The translations under genes were made by a program, and so were the position numbers. 43,941 bases of DNA from a virus: positions 8,585 to 52,525 of IMG/VR virus record IMGVR_UViG_3300030085_004184; one strand, 5' to 3'. Each line of letters opens with the position of its first letter. The first letter of the stretch is position 1. The notes below the pieces were generated by a model. It saw only the letters and a list, made by a program, of their open reading frames with translations, did no database searches and was not told the origin of the DNA. Below, one piece after another: positions 6,928 through 15,051 of this stretch.

Positions 6928-8069
6928 CAGTATCCAACTCCAGATAGATTTTCTTTATCATAATCTTCAGCATAAATTGGATTGGTCTCTTTGAATTTCA
7001 TAGAAACTTTCATATGTACTGGCGTACCATCACCGTAAGTTGCATATGCACCAGTTCCTGTATAGTCAACTGCAAATTCTGTAAGAGCACAGGGTTTAAA
7101 GGAATTTAAGAAAGGATGATCTTCTCCCCCTTTCAGATATCTCAATAAAAATAATTTTGGTGAATTGAGAAATAATGCTTGTTTTTTAGATTCGCTATAA
7201 GCTTTGCCCATACCTGGAGACATTGCTTGTTTCATTTTTCTTATAATTTTTCTTGCTTGTTCGGATTCTCCAGCGTCTCTTGGTGTAAATGTAAACTGGA
7301 AGGCAAATTCTCTTAGTTTTGTACCATTAAATAGCAGTTCTTTGTTTGAATTTAAAATCTGTCCATTTGATCTAGCCATTACAGTATTTGGTGTTACATT
7401 TGCACCAAACTGATTAACTGCAAGACCTGCAAGTGCTGCTCTTAGATTATTTTTAATATCTGTAGTTGAAACTCCTCCAGCAGATGCTACCTGTTCTATT
7501 AGGTTGCCACTACCACTGCCAGACATTGCATTCTGAACTACTTGTGTTGCCGTTGAGATTGTCATTCCAGGAGCTTCCATCATATTTGATGCAAGTGCCA
7601 ATCCAGCAGCCGTAAAAATATTCATACTGTTCCCTTCCCATACACACCCATTAGCATCTCTTACGCTTTGAGGTATAGGAAGTTCAACATAAAAATGTGT
7701 TTCAGTTGAAAAATCATTTCCACTATACTCAGAACTATGTGTATCGTAAATACCACCTGTTGAGTTTATCCCAGATTCTGAAATATCAATCTCAAAACTA
7801 GTTGTAGGTTCACTATCTTTTACAAAATTCTCATTAGCGTCTTTTACATCATTATCATTAAGGTCATCATATTTTTGTTGATATTTTGCTTTAACATCAT
7901 ATGGAATTGCACTAGGGGGTTTATAATCTACACACTGAATTAAAAGACTATCTTCTCCACCATCAGTAGATCTTTGTACTGGATACTGTAGATAATAATC
8001 ATCCATCAGGGCAAAATAATTTTTACCAATGGTTTTAAGTTCTATTTTTGGTGATCCAGATTCAGACAT
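6927..8069 (-). CDS. 48: gp48-like baseplate tail-tube cap
   Basis: The ATG at 8069 is chosen over an in-frame TTG three codons upstream and gives 380 aa (T4 gp48: 364). The C-terminal tail-tube fold is recognisable: KLREFAFQFTFTPRDAGESEQ followed by IIRKMKQ, then LFLNSPKLFLLRYLKGG (T4: TKVFTWDLTPRSTEDLMAII...VVSNPTVWMV). A Gly/Ala/Ser-rich stretch around 150-215 (TAAGLALASN, GSGSGNLIEQ) is likely the inner helical segment. The protein starts tail-tube polymerisation on the baseplate. A TATAAATA late promoter lies just upstream and the gene is followed by gp53 with 1-nt overlap. Confidence 0.78.
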   Translation of the reverse strand: MSESGSPKIELKTIGKNYFALMDDYYLQYPVQRSTDGGEDSLLIQCVDYKPPSAIPYDVKAKYQQKYDDLNDNDVKDANENFVKDSEPTTSFEIDISESGINSTGGIYDTHSSEYSGNDFSTETHFYVELPIPQSVRDANGCVWEGNSMNIFTAAGLALASNMMEAPGMTISTATQVVQNAMSGSGSGNLIEQVASAGGVSTTDIKNNLRAALAGLAVNQFGANVTPNTVMARSNGQILNSNKELLFNGTKLREFAFQFTFTPRDAGESEQARKIIRKMKQAMSPGMGKAYSESKKQALFLNSPKLFLLRYLKGGEDHPFLNSFKPCALTEFAVDYTGTGAYATYGDGTPVHMKVSMKFKETNPIYAEDYDKENLSGVGY

Positions 8070-8082
8070 CAGATACAATTTT

Positions 8083-8430
8083 TTAGTTATTTATACGGAA
8101 GTGGGCAAATGGAATTCCATCTAAATCATTTAATTCTTCTTGGTTGACTTCATACAATCCACCAATGATTTCACTCCATGTGTATTGGCGAAAATCATTC
8201 CAATGAAAATTAATTCCACGGAAACCCCATGGAAGTATATCAGTAACAGCTACGAGAGGATGTTGATCGTATTTAATATTAGGAGTTTTTGGTTTATATA
8301 AGAAAATATAGAATTTTCCCTCCGAAGGAACTTTACCACCTTCAGATAATACACCGATAAGTTCTTCCATCAGATCATCAGCATCTTCTGTCCCTATTAG
8401 ATTATTGCGGATGTCTGAAACTCTATTCAT
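8083..8430 (-). CDS. Conserved phage protein of unknown function between gp4 and gp48
   Basis: The 115-aa protein is not recognised as a T4 gene. It has an acidic helical N-terminus (TEDADDLMEELIGVLSEGG) and an aromatic-rich C-terminal half (KFYIFLYKPKTPN, WGFRGINFHWNDFRQYTW, EIIGGLYEV). That half looks like a compact beta domain. The start overlaps the gp4 stop (ATGA), so it is co-translated with gp4, and its last codons contain the late promoter for gp48. Its location suggests a virion assembly or baseplate role. Similar proteins are, as I recall, found beside gp4 in other marine T4-like phages. Confidence 0.75.
   Translation of the reverse strand: MNRVSDIRNNLIGTEDADDLMEELIGVLSEGGKVPSEGKFYIFLYKPKTPNIKYDQHPLVAVTDILPWGFRGINFHWNDFRQYTWSEIIGGLYEVNQEELNDLDGIPFAHFRINN
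8088..8095 (-). promoter_or_regulatory. T4-type late promoter TATAAATA (minus strand)
   Basis: Reading the minus strand, TATAAATAA is a perfect match to the T4 late -10 element. It lies ~19 nt before the gp48 ATG at 8069 and inside the last codons of the upstream gene. It would drive gp48-gp53 late in infection. Confidence 0.8.
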
Positions 8431-8867
8431 TTGATGCCTAGTTCTTTTTCAGTAATTACTTTAAACTCCCACATACGATCCTCACAATATTCTCTAGCAA
8501 CTTTCCATTTCGCTTGATTTTTTGCATATTCATATGCTTCGCGAATATATGCTTGAGTCTGTGTTTTTGGTTTCTTTGGTGGTTGAGTTTGTTTTTTAGG
8601 TTTCACTTCAATAATGTATCTTTTGATCGCTCCATTATTTTCTTTGACCTTCATATAAAAATCAGGAAAGTATCTATGAATTTTATTATCCACTGGTGAT
8701 CGATATGGGATTGCTATTTCTTCACTTGCCCATTCAAGTATGTTAGTATTTTTGTCACAATAGACCATAAACTTTCTTTCCCACAATGATCTATAAACAA
8801 TTCCAGTTGGATCACCTTTATACTTTTCTGGGTGGGTTGGATAATATTTTCCTTTGTAAGATCCCAT
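8427..8867 (-). CDS. 4: gp4-like head completion protein
   Basis: The protein has 146 aa (T4 gp4: 150). Near-collinear matches to T4 gp4 include KYYPTHPEKYKGDPTGIVYRS.WE, ILEWASEEIAIPY, RYFPDFYMKV, YIIEVKPKKQTQPPK and the C-terminal WKVAREYCEDR..EFKVITEKELG. The pattern D (of FPDFYM) then E-V-K is that of a PD-(D/E)XK nuclease fold, which has been proposed for this family. The protein acts at head completion before tail joining. A CTAAATAG motif on the minus strand (8892-8899) lies ~25 nt upstream of the start. Confidence 0.9.
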   Translation of the reverse strand: MGSYKGKYYPTHPEKYKGDPTGIVYRSLWERKFMVYCDKNTNILEWASEEIAIPYRSPVDNKIHRYFPDFYMKVKENNGAIKRYIIEVKPKKQTQPPKKPKTQTQAYIREAYEYAKNQAKWKVAREYCEDRMWEFKVITEKELGIK

Positions 8868-8875
8868 CTAAATAG
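8868..8875 (+). promoter_or_regulatory. Late promoter motif CTAAATAG for gp54-like gene
   Basis: It directly abuts the gp4 start codon and forms an inverted repeat with CTATTTAG at 8892-8899 across a 16-nt spacer. Plus-strand transcription would start near 8880, upstream of the gp54-like start. Confidence 0.65.
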
Positions 8876-8891
8876 AAATGATATAATAGGA

Positions 8892-8899
8892 CTATTTAG
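8892..8899 (-). promoter_or_regulatory. Late promoter motif CTAAATAG for gp4 (minus strand)
   Basis: This is the mirror copy of the motif at 8868-8875. Minus-strand transcription would start near 8886 and read through the plus-strand motif into gp4. Confidence 0.65.
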
Positions 8900-8924
8900 A
8901 GTGCCAGCACCAATTCCTAAGAAA

Positions 8925-9782
8925 ATGTCTGAAATGATGCCCACATTTCAGAATGTTGCACAAACATCTCATTACCTAGTAAGATTTGGTCTACCACCAG
9001 CTTCTTCTAGTGGATCTGGTAGTTTGAGAAGTTTTTTAAGATCAAGAGGCGTTGATGATAGATTTCATCTAGATGATGTTGGTCTACTTTGTAGTTCTGC
9101 TGTACTTCCTGGATCTACATTTGCAAACAGTGTTGTTACTGGAGAATTTCAAGGAGTTGTTGAAACTGTTCCGCATACTAGAAACTTCACTAGAATTTCA
9201 TTAGAATTCTATGTCGATAATCAATATAAATCGATGAAGTTTTTAGAGCATTGGATGGAGTATATTACTGGAGGATCTTCTGCAAATCCAAATGATCCTG
9301 CATATAGATTTCAGTTGAATTATCCTTCATCATTTAAATCAAATTCAACAAAAATAGTTAAATTTGAAAAGAATTTCAGACAGTATTTGGAATATAATTT
9401 TATTAATTTGTTCCCGATTGCATTAAATTCTACTAGAGTTACATATCAAAATTCTCAAGTATTAAAAGCAACTTGTGCTTTTTCTTTTGAAAGATATATT
9501 TGTGGTGAGAGATCATCTATAGCAGAAGCAACTAACACCGATAGGAATAAATCAGAAGCAAGATTTGATAGACCTTTTGGTTTTGATCCAGCTAGTGTAT
9601 ATAACCAAGATAGTCTTATTGATTTTTCATCATCATTATCTGCAGAAAGTTTTAAAGGTCTTAGTGCTGATGGTAATGGATTCTCCAATCTACTAAATGC
9701 CGATAGTTACTTTGCCAAAGATTTTAGTCAGTCAATATATAATGCAACTGGTTTCACCATAAGTGAAGGCAGAAGTTATTGA
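8925..9782 (+). CDS. 54: gp54-like baseplate tail-tube initiator
   Basis: The ATG at 8925 gives 285 aa. A GTG at 8901 with AGGA 9 nt upstream would add eight residues and is a real alternative. The sequence has the tail-tube fold pattern: HYLVRFGLPP at the start, SSAVLPG, VPHTRNFTRISLEFYVDNQY with KFLEHWMEYI (T4 gp54: LSYETDWNY...ISFRMDSEACNYRAMQDWVNSV), and a final strand ATCAFSFERYICG. T4 gp54 (320 aa) sits on gp48 and starts tube assembly. A gp19-type tube protein is the other option, but length and position favour gp54. A late promoter lies at 8868. Confidence 0.65.
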   Translation: MSEMMPTFQNVAQTSHYLVRFGLPPASSSGSGSLRSFLRSRGVDDRFHLDDVGLLCSSAVLPGSTFANSVVTGEFQGVVETVPHTRNFTRISLEFYVDNQYKSMKFLEHWMEYITGGSSANPNDPAYRFQLNYPSSFKSNSTKIVKFEKNFRQYLEYNFINLFPIALNSTRVTYQNSQVLKATCAFSFERYICGERSSIAEATNTDRNKSEARFDRPFGFDPASVYNQDSLIDFSSSLSAESFKGLSADGNGFSNLLNADSYFAKDFSQSIYNATGFTISEGRSY

Positions 9783-9791
9783 TTTTACCCC

Positions 9792-9799
9792 TATAAATA
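9792..9799 (+). promoter_or_regulatory. T4-type late promoter TATAAATA
   Basis: This perfect TATAAATAA is 22 nt before the ATG at 9822. It probably drives gp26 and the downstream hub genes, which are linked by overlaps or short gaps. Confidence 0.82.
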
Positions 9800-9821
9800 A
9801 TTTTACTGAATTGAGCATATT

Positions 9822-10541
9822 ATGCCTTTACCAAAGATTTCGACTCCTACATATGAGTTGGTAATTCCTTCATCCAAAAAGAAAATTAGATTCAGACCCT
9901 TCTTAGTTAAAGAAGAAAAGATTCTAATTATTGCGATGGAAAGTCAGGACAATACTCAGATTGCTAATGCAATCAAAGATGTTCTTTCTGCTTGTATTGT
10001 ATCTAAAGGTGTAAAGGTTGAGAAACTTTCAACTTTTGACATTGAATACTTGTTCCTAAACATTCGTGGTAAGTCTGTTGGGGAAGAGTTGGAAGTTAAT
10101 GTTACTTGTCCAGATGATGGCGAAACTCAAGTACCTGCTGTAATTCGTCTTGATACTATTAAAGTCGAATTCCCAGAGAATCATTCACCAGATATTAAAT
10201 TGGATGATCAATATACAGTTAGAATGAAGTATCCTTCGATGGATGAATTTGTTAAATCAAATTTCTCAAATGAAGAGAATGTAAATGTTGATGAGACCTT
10301 TGGTTTGATTGCATCTTGTATTGATCAGGTTTACTCTGAAGAAGAATCCTGGACTTCTGCTGACTGTACCCAAAAAGAACTAAATGAATTTATTGAGCAA
10401 TTTAATTCTGCCCAGTTTAAACTTGTAGAGAATTTCTTTGCAACTATGCCAAAACTATCACATACAGTAGAAGTAACAAATCCCAATACTGGTGTTAAAA
10501 GTGAGGTTGTTCTTGAGGGATTAGCAAATTTTTTCGCGTAA
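9822..10541 (+). CDS. 26: gp26-like baseplate hub / tail-chaperone protein
   Basis: The protein has 239 aa (T4 gp26: 208). It begins MPLPKISTPTYELVIPSSKKKIRFRPFLVKEEK, the hallmark of the T4_baseplate family (gp26/gp51), followed by a helical region, a beta segment (GEELEVNVTCPDDG) and a helical C-terminus. In T4 the gp26/gp28/gp51 group is needed to build the hub. The last codons carry A_AAT_TTT at 10526-10532, and the -1 frame is open into the next small gene. The gene may therefore make a short form (239 aa) and a frameshifted form of about 298 aa, as lambda G/GT does. A perfect late promoter precedes it. Confidence 0.82.
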   Translation: MPLPKISTPTYELVIPSSKKKIRFRPFLVKEEKILIIAMESQDNTQIANAIKDVLSACIVSKGVKVEKLSTFDIEYLFLNIRGKSVGEELEVNVTCPDDGETQVPAVIRLDTIKVEFPENHSPDIKLDDQYTVRMKYPSMDEFVKSNFSNEENVNVDETFGLIASCIDQVYSEEESWTSADCTQKELNEFIEQFNSAQFKLVENFFATMPKLSHTVEVTNPNTGVKSEVVLEGLANFFA

Positions 10542-10570
10542 GTATGTCGCATGAAGACCTTGCGTCATAC
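10526..10570 (+). promoter_or_regulatory. Putative -1 programmed ribosomal frameshift site
   Basis: The slippery heptamer A_AAT_TTT (10526-10532) is in the zero frame of gp26 (codons AAT 10527, TTT 10530). After a -1 slip the reading continues TTT CGC GTA AGT ATG, directly into the 57-aa gene. Nine nt after the heptamer an imperfect hairpin forms: GTATG-T-CGC (10542-10550) pairs with GCG-T-CATAC (10562-10570) around an 11-nt loop, with one T-T mismatch. Heptamer, spacer, structure and open -1 frame are all present. Not tested experimentally here. Confidence 0.7.
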
Positions 10571-10717
10571 TATCAAATCAACTTTGCTTTAATGCAGCAT
10601 CATAAATACAGCTTAACAGAGTTAGAAAATATGATACCGTGGGAAAGAGAAATCTATCTCGCACTTCTACAACACTATATTGAAGAAGAAAACTTAAAGG
10701 CACAACAAAATGGTTAG
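10544..10717 (+). CDS. 57-aa tail-assembly protein; possible gpT-like extension of gp26
   Basis: The short gene starts 2 nt after the gp26 stop and overlaps the next gene by 8 nt. The protein begins MSHEDLASYYQINFALMQHH and continues YSLTELENMIPWEREIYL, ending in an acidic helix (HYIEEENLK). The pattern of a helix, then PWEREIY, then a charged helix recalls the T part of siphophage tail chaperones, which is made only as a G-T fusion. It has no good Shine-Dalgarno sequence of its own, consistent with expression by frameshift or coupling from gp26. It lies directly before the tape-measure-like gene, as T does in lambda. Confidence 0.75.
   Translation: MSHEDLASYYQINFALMQHHKYSLTELENMIPWEREIYLALLQHYIEEENLKAQQNG
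10601..10608 (+). promoter_or_regulatory. Weak late promoter-like motif CATAAATA
   Basis: The motif lies inside the 57-aa gene, ~102 nt before the ATG at 10710. The core TAAATA matches but the position is unusual and chance is possible in A+T-rich DNA. Confidence 0.3.
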
Positions 10718-12215
10718 ATCACCGATATCAGGAGGAATTAGCGCAGTAAGGACTAGTGTTCCTTCAAGCCTTTTCAGAAGATCTAATGAATCGGATCCTG
10801 TCTTTACATCTTGGTTGCAATCCAATAATGGTATAGGAAACTCTTTAGCAGCAAGAAATTCTACTCTACTTGAAGGAGTACAAAATCAACTTAATACTGT
10901 ATCAAATCAGGCAGTTATTCTTAGTAGTTCACTACAAGTAATTGCATCTAATATTGCTGCTGATTCTGCATTAGAAAAACAAAGGGCTGCTGCGGAAGAA
11001 AAGAGGCAGAGAAATCTTACAGAACAAGGTCTAAGGGACGATAAAGAGCAGGGGATAGAAAATAGAATTCAGGCAGCTTTAATGGCACCTGTTAGGAAAG
11101 TTAGATCAAAGATACAATTTGGATTGGGTAGATTAATGAACTTCTTCCTCATACTTACTGGGGGATGGTTGACTTTAAAAGTTGTTGATTTATTGAAAGC
11201 AGATGCTGATGGTAATATAAAACTTGTAGAAGAAATAAAAGGTAATATACTTAAAGGATTGCTGATTATAGCAGGGACATTTTTACTGCTTAAATTTGGA
11301 TTAGCGGGGATTGGTCTGCTTGTAGGTAGACTTGGAATTAGATTAGCAGCAATTGCATTTCGTGGTCTGCTCAGAACACCTTTACTATTTTTGAAGAATT
11401 TCTTCGTTAGTTTGATTTCTAAAATGAGGAATTGGGTATGGAAGAATATTAGAATTCTTCCCGTTCCTGCCCCAAATCAAAAACTTGAAGAGGGTGGTCT
11501 TGTTGAAGGTAGATCACATTCTCAAGGTGGTGAGAATGTTAATGCTGAAGGTGGAGAATTTGTTATTAATAGAAAATCTGTAGAAGCTATTGGTCTTCCA
11601 ATTTTAGAATCTTTAAATAATATCAAAACGATTGATGCAACACAAAAGCATCAAGAGTTGATGGAAAAATTTGGTCTTGATAAAAGGATTGAAGAAGTTG
11701 GTGCTGCTCAAGCGATGCTAGAATTTAGAAGATTTAAGTTTAGACAGCAAGCACAAATGGTTGCACCAACAATCATTGTTAATCCTTCTAATCAGGCTGA
11801 GATATCACCTGAAGTGCAGGCAGAATTTGCTGAATCTATGAAGAATATGAAGGGCGAACCCCCTAAAAGTGATTATTCTGATGTACCTCTCTATTCTTCA
11901 GCAACACCTGAAGTAGAAGCAACACCTGAAGTAAAAGCAAAACCTGTAGAACAACCAAAATCAATACAGCTTCAGGTAGTACCTTTTAAATCAAACACTT
12001 CTGAGGTATATGAGCAGATAAGTCAAACTCCAGAGGCAGAACCAACTATTATAATGGCACCTGCCCCAGAACCAGAGCAGCAACAACAACCAGTAGACAA
12101 TTCAACTAATTCTGGAGCAGAAACTGGTGGTTTTGTGCCAAATATACCTGCCAGAAATTTTGATAATAAGTATGCATTCCTTGCTTACAAACTCTATCAA
12201 GTAACACCTTGCTAA
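10710..12215 (+). CDS. Tape-measure-like tail protein with membrane segments
   Basis: The protein has 501 aa. An N-terminal helical region rich in Gln/Ser/Ala and charged coil (60-125) leads to hydrophobic segments at ~144-163 (FFLILTGGWLTLKVV) and ~183-207 (GLLIIAGTFLLLKFGLAG), and perhaps 211-238. Then comes GGLVEGRSHSQGGENV..GGEFVINRKSV (262-291), a pattern typical of phage tape-measure C-terminal regions (GEFVINR). The rest is a Pro/Glu/Gln-rich linker (380-480). It is paralogous in layout to the next gene. No T4 equivalent is clear; gp29 (tape measure, 590 aa) is the best functional guess. It follows the putative chaperone pair, as tape-measure genes usually do. Confidence 0.55.
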   Translation: MVRSPISGGISAVRTSVPSSLFRRSNESDPVFTSWLQSNNGIGNSLAARNSTLLEGVQNQLNTVSNQAVILSSSLQVIASNIAADSALEKQRAAAEEKRQRNLTEQGLRDDKEQGIENRIQAALMAPVRKVRSKIQFGLGRLMNFFLILTGGWLTLKVVDLLKADADGNIKLVEEIKGNILKGLLIIAGTFLLLKFGLAGIGLLVGRLGIRLAAIAFRGLLRTPLLFLKNFFVSLISKMRNWVWKNIRILPVPAPNQKLEEGGLVEGRSHSQGGENVNAEGGEFVINRKSVEAIGLPILESLNNIKTIDATQKHQELMEKFGLDKRIEEVGAAQAMLEFRRFKFRQQAQMVAPTIIVNPSNQAEISPEVQAEFAESMKNMKGEPPKSDYSDVPLYSSATPEVEATPEVKAKPVEQPKSIQLQVVPFKSNTSEVYEQISQTPEAEPTIIMAPAPEPEQQQQPVDNSTNSGAETGGFVPNIPARNFDNKYAFLAYKLYQVTPC

Positions 12216-12219
12216 TTCG

Positions 12220-13767
12220 ATGATTAACAATCAACCACTAATTAGATCATCGGAGAGTCTTAGAAACATAAGTAAGACTCTAACTTCCTTTAGTAAAAGT
12301 CTTAATACATCTACTCTCCTTGCTAGAGATATTGCTAAGACTATTCAGGCAAGTAATGTTCAAAAGAAAAAGATTATCTCCAAAGAACAAACATTTTTTG
12401 TAAAGAGAAGAGAATCTTTTCTTAGAAAAAGAAGAGAAGGTTTAATTGAAGCAAGTGGTATAAAAGGTGCCTTAAGATCTACTGGTAATACAATTAAGAA
12501 TACTGCAAAAGGATTTTTAGGTAGATTATTAAGTTTTATTGGTATAGTCTTCCTTGGATGGATTGTACTTAATGTACCCAAGATAATTAAAGCAATTCAG
12601 GGTATAATAAAAAGAATAACGGATGTGACAAGTATTATGGGTAACTGGGTTAGTGGATTAAGAGAGCAACTGACAAATTTTGGAGAGGCAACTCAAAAAG
12701 TTCTTTCTGATATTACTGGAATTGATTTTTCACCAGAAGAAAGATCGATTCAATCTGGTTTTGACCAGAGTAATAGAAGTTTGTCGAAGATAGATCAAGA
12801 TGTTGTAAATGACACTAATGCACTTCAAGAACCAAAAACTTATGGATTGGAAGACAGTGATTTAAAACGAGAAAAAAATGAAGTTCCAGAAACGCAAGAA
12901 GATGCTAATAAATGGTATCAAAATTTCATGAGTGGCAGAGATACTCCACCATCTACTCAACAAGGTGATGCATCTTCATCTAGAACTATGACAGCAACTC
13001 CAGAGTTGTATCGAATTGCTGCTGCCATGGTTACTGAAGCTGGTGGTGGAACAGCAACTACAGATGTTATGCAAGTTCTTGCGAACAGAAAAGCATCTGG
13101 TAGATATACTGGATATAAAGGAGATAATTCTTATACTGGTTTATTGGCAGCGGATAAACAGTTCCAGGGAGTATATGATAGAGGACAAGATAGATTTGTA
13201 GCAATACAAACTGCAGAAGAAGCTGCAGAATTTGCAAATACAACAGTTGAAGAAATTCAAAGCAGGATAGATGATCTTACAAATCCACAATATATAAAAG
13301 ATTCTGCTGAATATGTTAAAGGTGCAATGGAATTTAGAGGATCACCCGATACTGTTCGGAGAGCGAATACTGATACTATTCCTGATAATAATATAGAAGA
13401 AATAGGAACTACTGGAAGAATACCAGAGAGTATATGGCGTGGTAGAGATGGTGATAATCAATTCTTGATTGGTCCTAGAGATGCGGCAAGACCAGAAGGT
13501 GCAGCATCATATAGTTTTGATCCCGAAGTAAGTTCTACTAATATAAAAACATTTACAAATATAACTTACACTGGCAAGAAAACCATGCCAAAAGTAAAAA
13601 CAGATAAAAATGGTCCTGTTATTGTTTTACAGCAGCAGTCCCAACCAAATACTCAACCAGTAATTATGGCATCTTCATCATCTGAAGAATCTATACCACC
13701 ATTTATTGCTAGTGGTGCAGATGGTTTATACATAAAACTAGCAGCCCTACACGCAGCATATACTTAA
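12220..13767 (+). CDS. Tail protein with membrane segment and cell-wall hydrolase domain
   Basis: The protein has 515 aa. Residues 1-125 mirror the previous gene: helical/coiled region, basic stretch (RRESFLRKRREG), then LGRLLSFIGIVFLGWIVLNV (100-119). Residues ~260-375 look like a SleB-type cell-wall hydrolase: ELYRIAAAMVTEAGG with candidate catalytic E273, then VMQVLANRK, then YTGLLAADKQFQGVYDRG. The C-terminal part is low complexity and ends LYIKLAALHAAYT. Role by inference: a tail-borne peptidoglycan hydrolase helping DNA entry, replacing the lysozyme that T4 carries in gp5. Hydrolase class (lytic transglycosylase or amidase-like) is uncertain. Confidence 0.65.
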   Translation: MINNQPLIRSSESLRNISKTLTSFSKSLNTSTLLARDIAKTIQASNVQKKKIISKEQTFFVKRRESFLRKRREGLIEASGIKGALRSTGNTIKNTAKGFLGRLLSFIGIVFLGWIVLNVPKIIKAIQGIIKRITDVTSIMGNWVSGLREQLTNFGEATQKVLSDITGIDFSPEERSIQSGFDQSNRSLSKIDQDVVNDTNALQEPKTYGLEDSDLKREKNEVPETQEDANKWYQNFMSGRDTPPSTQQGDASSSRTMTATPELYRIAAAMVTEAGGGTATTDVMQVLANRKASGRYTGYKGDNSYTGLLAADKQFQGVYDRGQDRFVAIQTAEEAAEFANTTVEEIQSRIDDLTNPQYIKDSAEYVKGAMEFRGSPDTVRRANTDTIPDNNIEEIGTTGRIPESIWRGRDGDNQFLIGPRDAARPEGAASYSFDPEVSSTNIKTFTNITYTGKKTMPKVKTDKNGPVIVLQQQSQPNTQPVIMASSSSEESIPPFIASGADGLYIKLAALHAAYT

Positions 13768-15051
13768 ATGGCAGCACTCGATAAGTCACAGTACGAAGAA
13801 ATTTCTATATTATCTACAGATGGGTCTAAATCTGTAGATATTACCCGTGGCGTTGTCATGATTCAATATTTTGAAGATATTTTTTCTCCCACAGTTACTG
13901 CTAAATTGCAAGTAATTAACGAAGGATATAGTATAGAAGGTGAGGATGGAAATTTACAATCGATTTATAATGGTTTACCTTTGAGAGGTGGTGAGAGAGT
14001 CAGAATAAAGATAAAACCAAATTGCGAAAACAATATTGGATTGGACTTTTCTACAAAACCAGATACTCATTTATATGTTTCAAAAGTATCAAATGTTATT
14101 GTAAATAAAAGAACAGAATCATTTATATTAGAACTAGTTTCTAGAGAAGCGATTTCAAATGAAACTAGTAGGGTTGGAAAAAAATATGCCCCTTCTGTAA
14201 AAATATCAGATTCTGCGAAAGAAATTGTAGAAAAATATTTAAAAACTAATAAGAAAGTAAAAGCAGAAGAAACCCAGAATCCATATGGTTTCATTGGAAA
14301 TATGAGAAAACCATTTACGGTATTAATGTGGTTGGCATCTAAAGCTGTTCCTGCAAAAGGTAAAAAAGATTCAACTGCTGGGTATCTGTTTTTTGAAACG
14401 AAATCTGGATATAAGTTTAGATCTCTTGATGGATTGATTTCAGAAAAACCTTCTGGCGAATATTACTACGATGAAAGAATTGATAGTAGTGTTAGTAACG
14501 ATTTTAAAATTCTCAAATACAATACAAATTATAGTGAAGATGTGTTGGGAAAGTTGCAGAAAGGTGCATATTCAAGTCAAAGAATATTCTTTGATCCATT
14601 AACTTTTGGATTTACTGATCCGTCTAGAGGAAAATTTGGATTAAAAGACTACAAAGGAAATGCAAAAACACTTGGTAAAGATGCTTCATTACCAGGAACC
14701 TTAGCATCTTCCCCAAGTAGGTACATAACGGCAGTTGTTGATAGGGGAACGGTAGAAAAGGGGGTATCAAAAAAATTAAATGCAGAACCAATTAAAATAC
14801 AATCCCAAACTATGATGAGATACAATAGTGTATTCTCACAAACTATGTCTATGACTATTCCTTCTAACACTAATCTAGAAGCTGGTGATCTTATAAAGTG
14901 TGATTTTCCCTTAGTATCTAAAGATGATATCCAAGATCTTGAGCAAAGTGGACTATATATGATTAAGGAACTATGCCATTATTTTGACTCACTGGGGTCA
15001 TACACTTCATTAACTCTAATTAAAGACACTTTCGGTCCACAGAATAAATGA
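13768..15051 (+). CDS. 27: gp27-like baseplate hub protein
   Basis: The protein has 427 aa (T4 gp27: 391) and starts at the base after the previous stop. It begins with a beta-rich domain (EEISILSTDGSKSVDITRGVVMIQYFEDIFSPTV), then SAKEIVEKYLKTNKK, and NMRKPFTVLMWLASKAVP..AGYLFFETKSGYKFRSLDGL. The last is typical of gp27/gpD-type hub proteins, where a helix introduces a domain that positions the spike. The C-terminal half returns to a beta domain (MTIPSNTNLEAGDLIKCDFP). In T4 a gp27 trimer forms the torus that carries gp5. The next gene is the gp5-like protein, overlapping by 4 nt. Confidence 0.68.
   Translation: MAALDKSQYEEISILSTDGSKSVDITRGVVMIQYFEDIFSPTVTAKLQVINEGYSIEGEDGNLQSIYNGLPLRGGERVRIKIKPNCENNIGLDFSTKPDTHLYVSKVSNVIVNKRTESFILELVSREAISNETSRVGKKYAPSVKISDSAKEIVEKYLKTNKKVKAEETQNPYGFIGNMRKPFTVLMWLASKAVPAKGKKDSTAGYLFFETKSGYKFRSLDGLISEKPSGEYYYDERIDSSVSNDFKILKYNTNYSEDVLGKLQKGAYSSQRIFFDPLTFGFTDPSRGKFGLKDYKGNAKTLGKDASLPGTLASSPSRYITAVVDRGTVEKGVSKKLNAEPIKIQSQTMMRYNSVFSQTMSMTIPSNTNLEAGDLIKCDFPLVSKDDIQDLEQSGLYMIKELCHYFDSLGSYTSLTLIKDTFGPQNK

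Noticed and set aside
8714-8944. 76-codon minus-strand frame over the gp4 start
   Set aside because: It overlaps gp4 in another frame and contains both late promoters; no family match.
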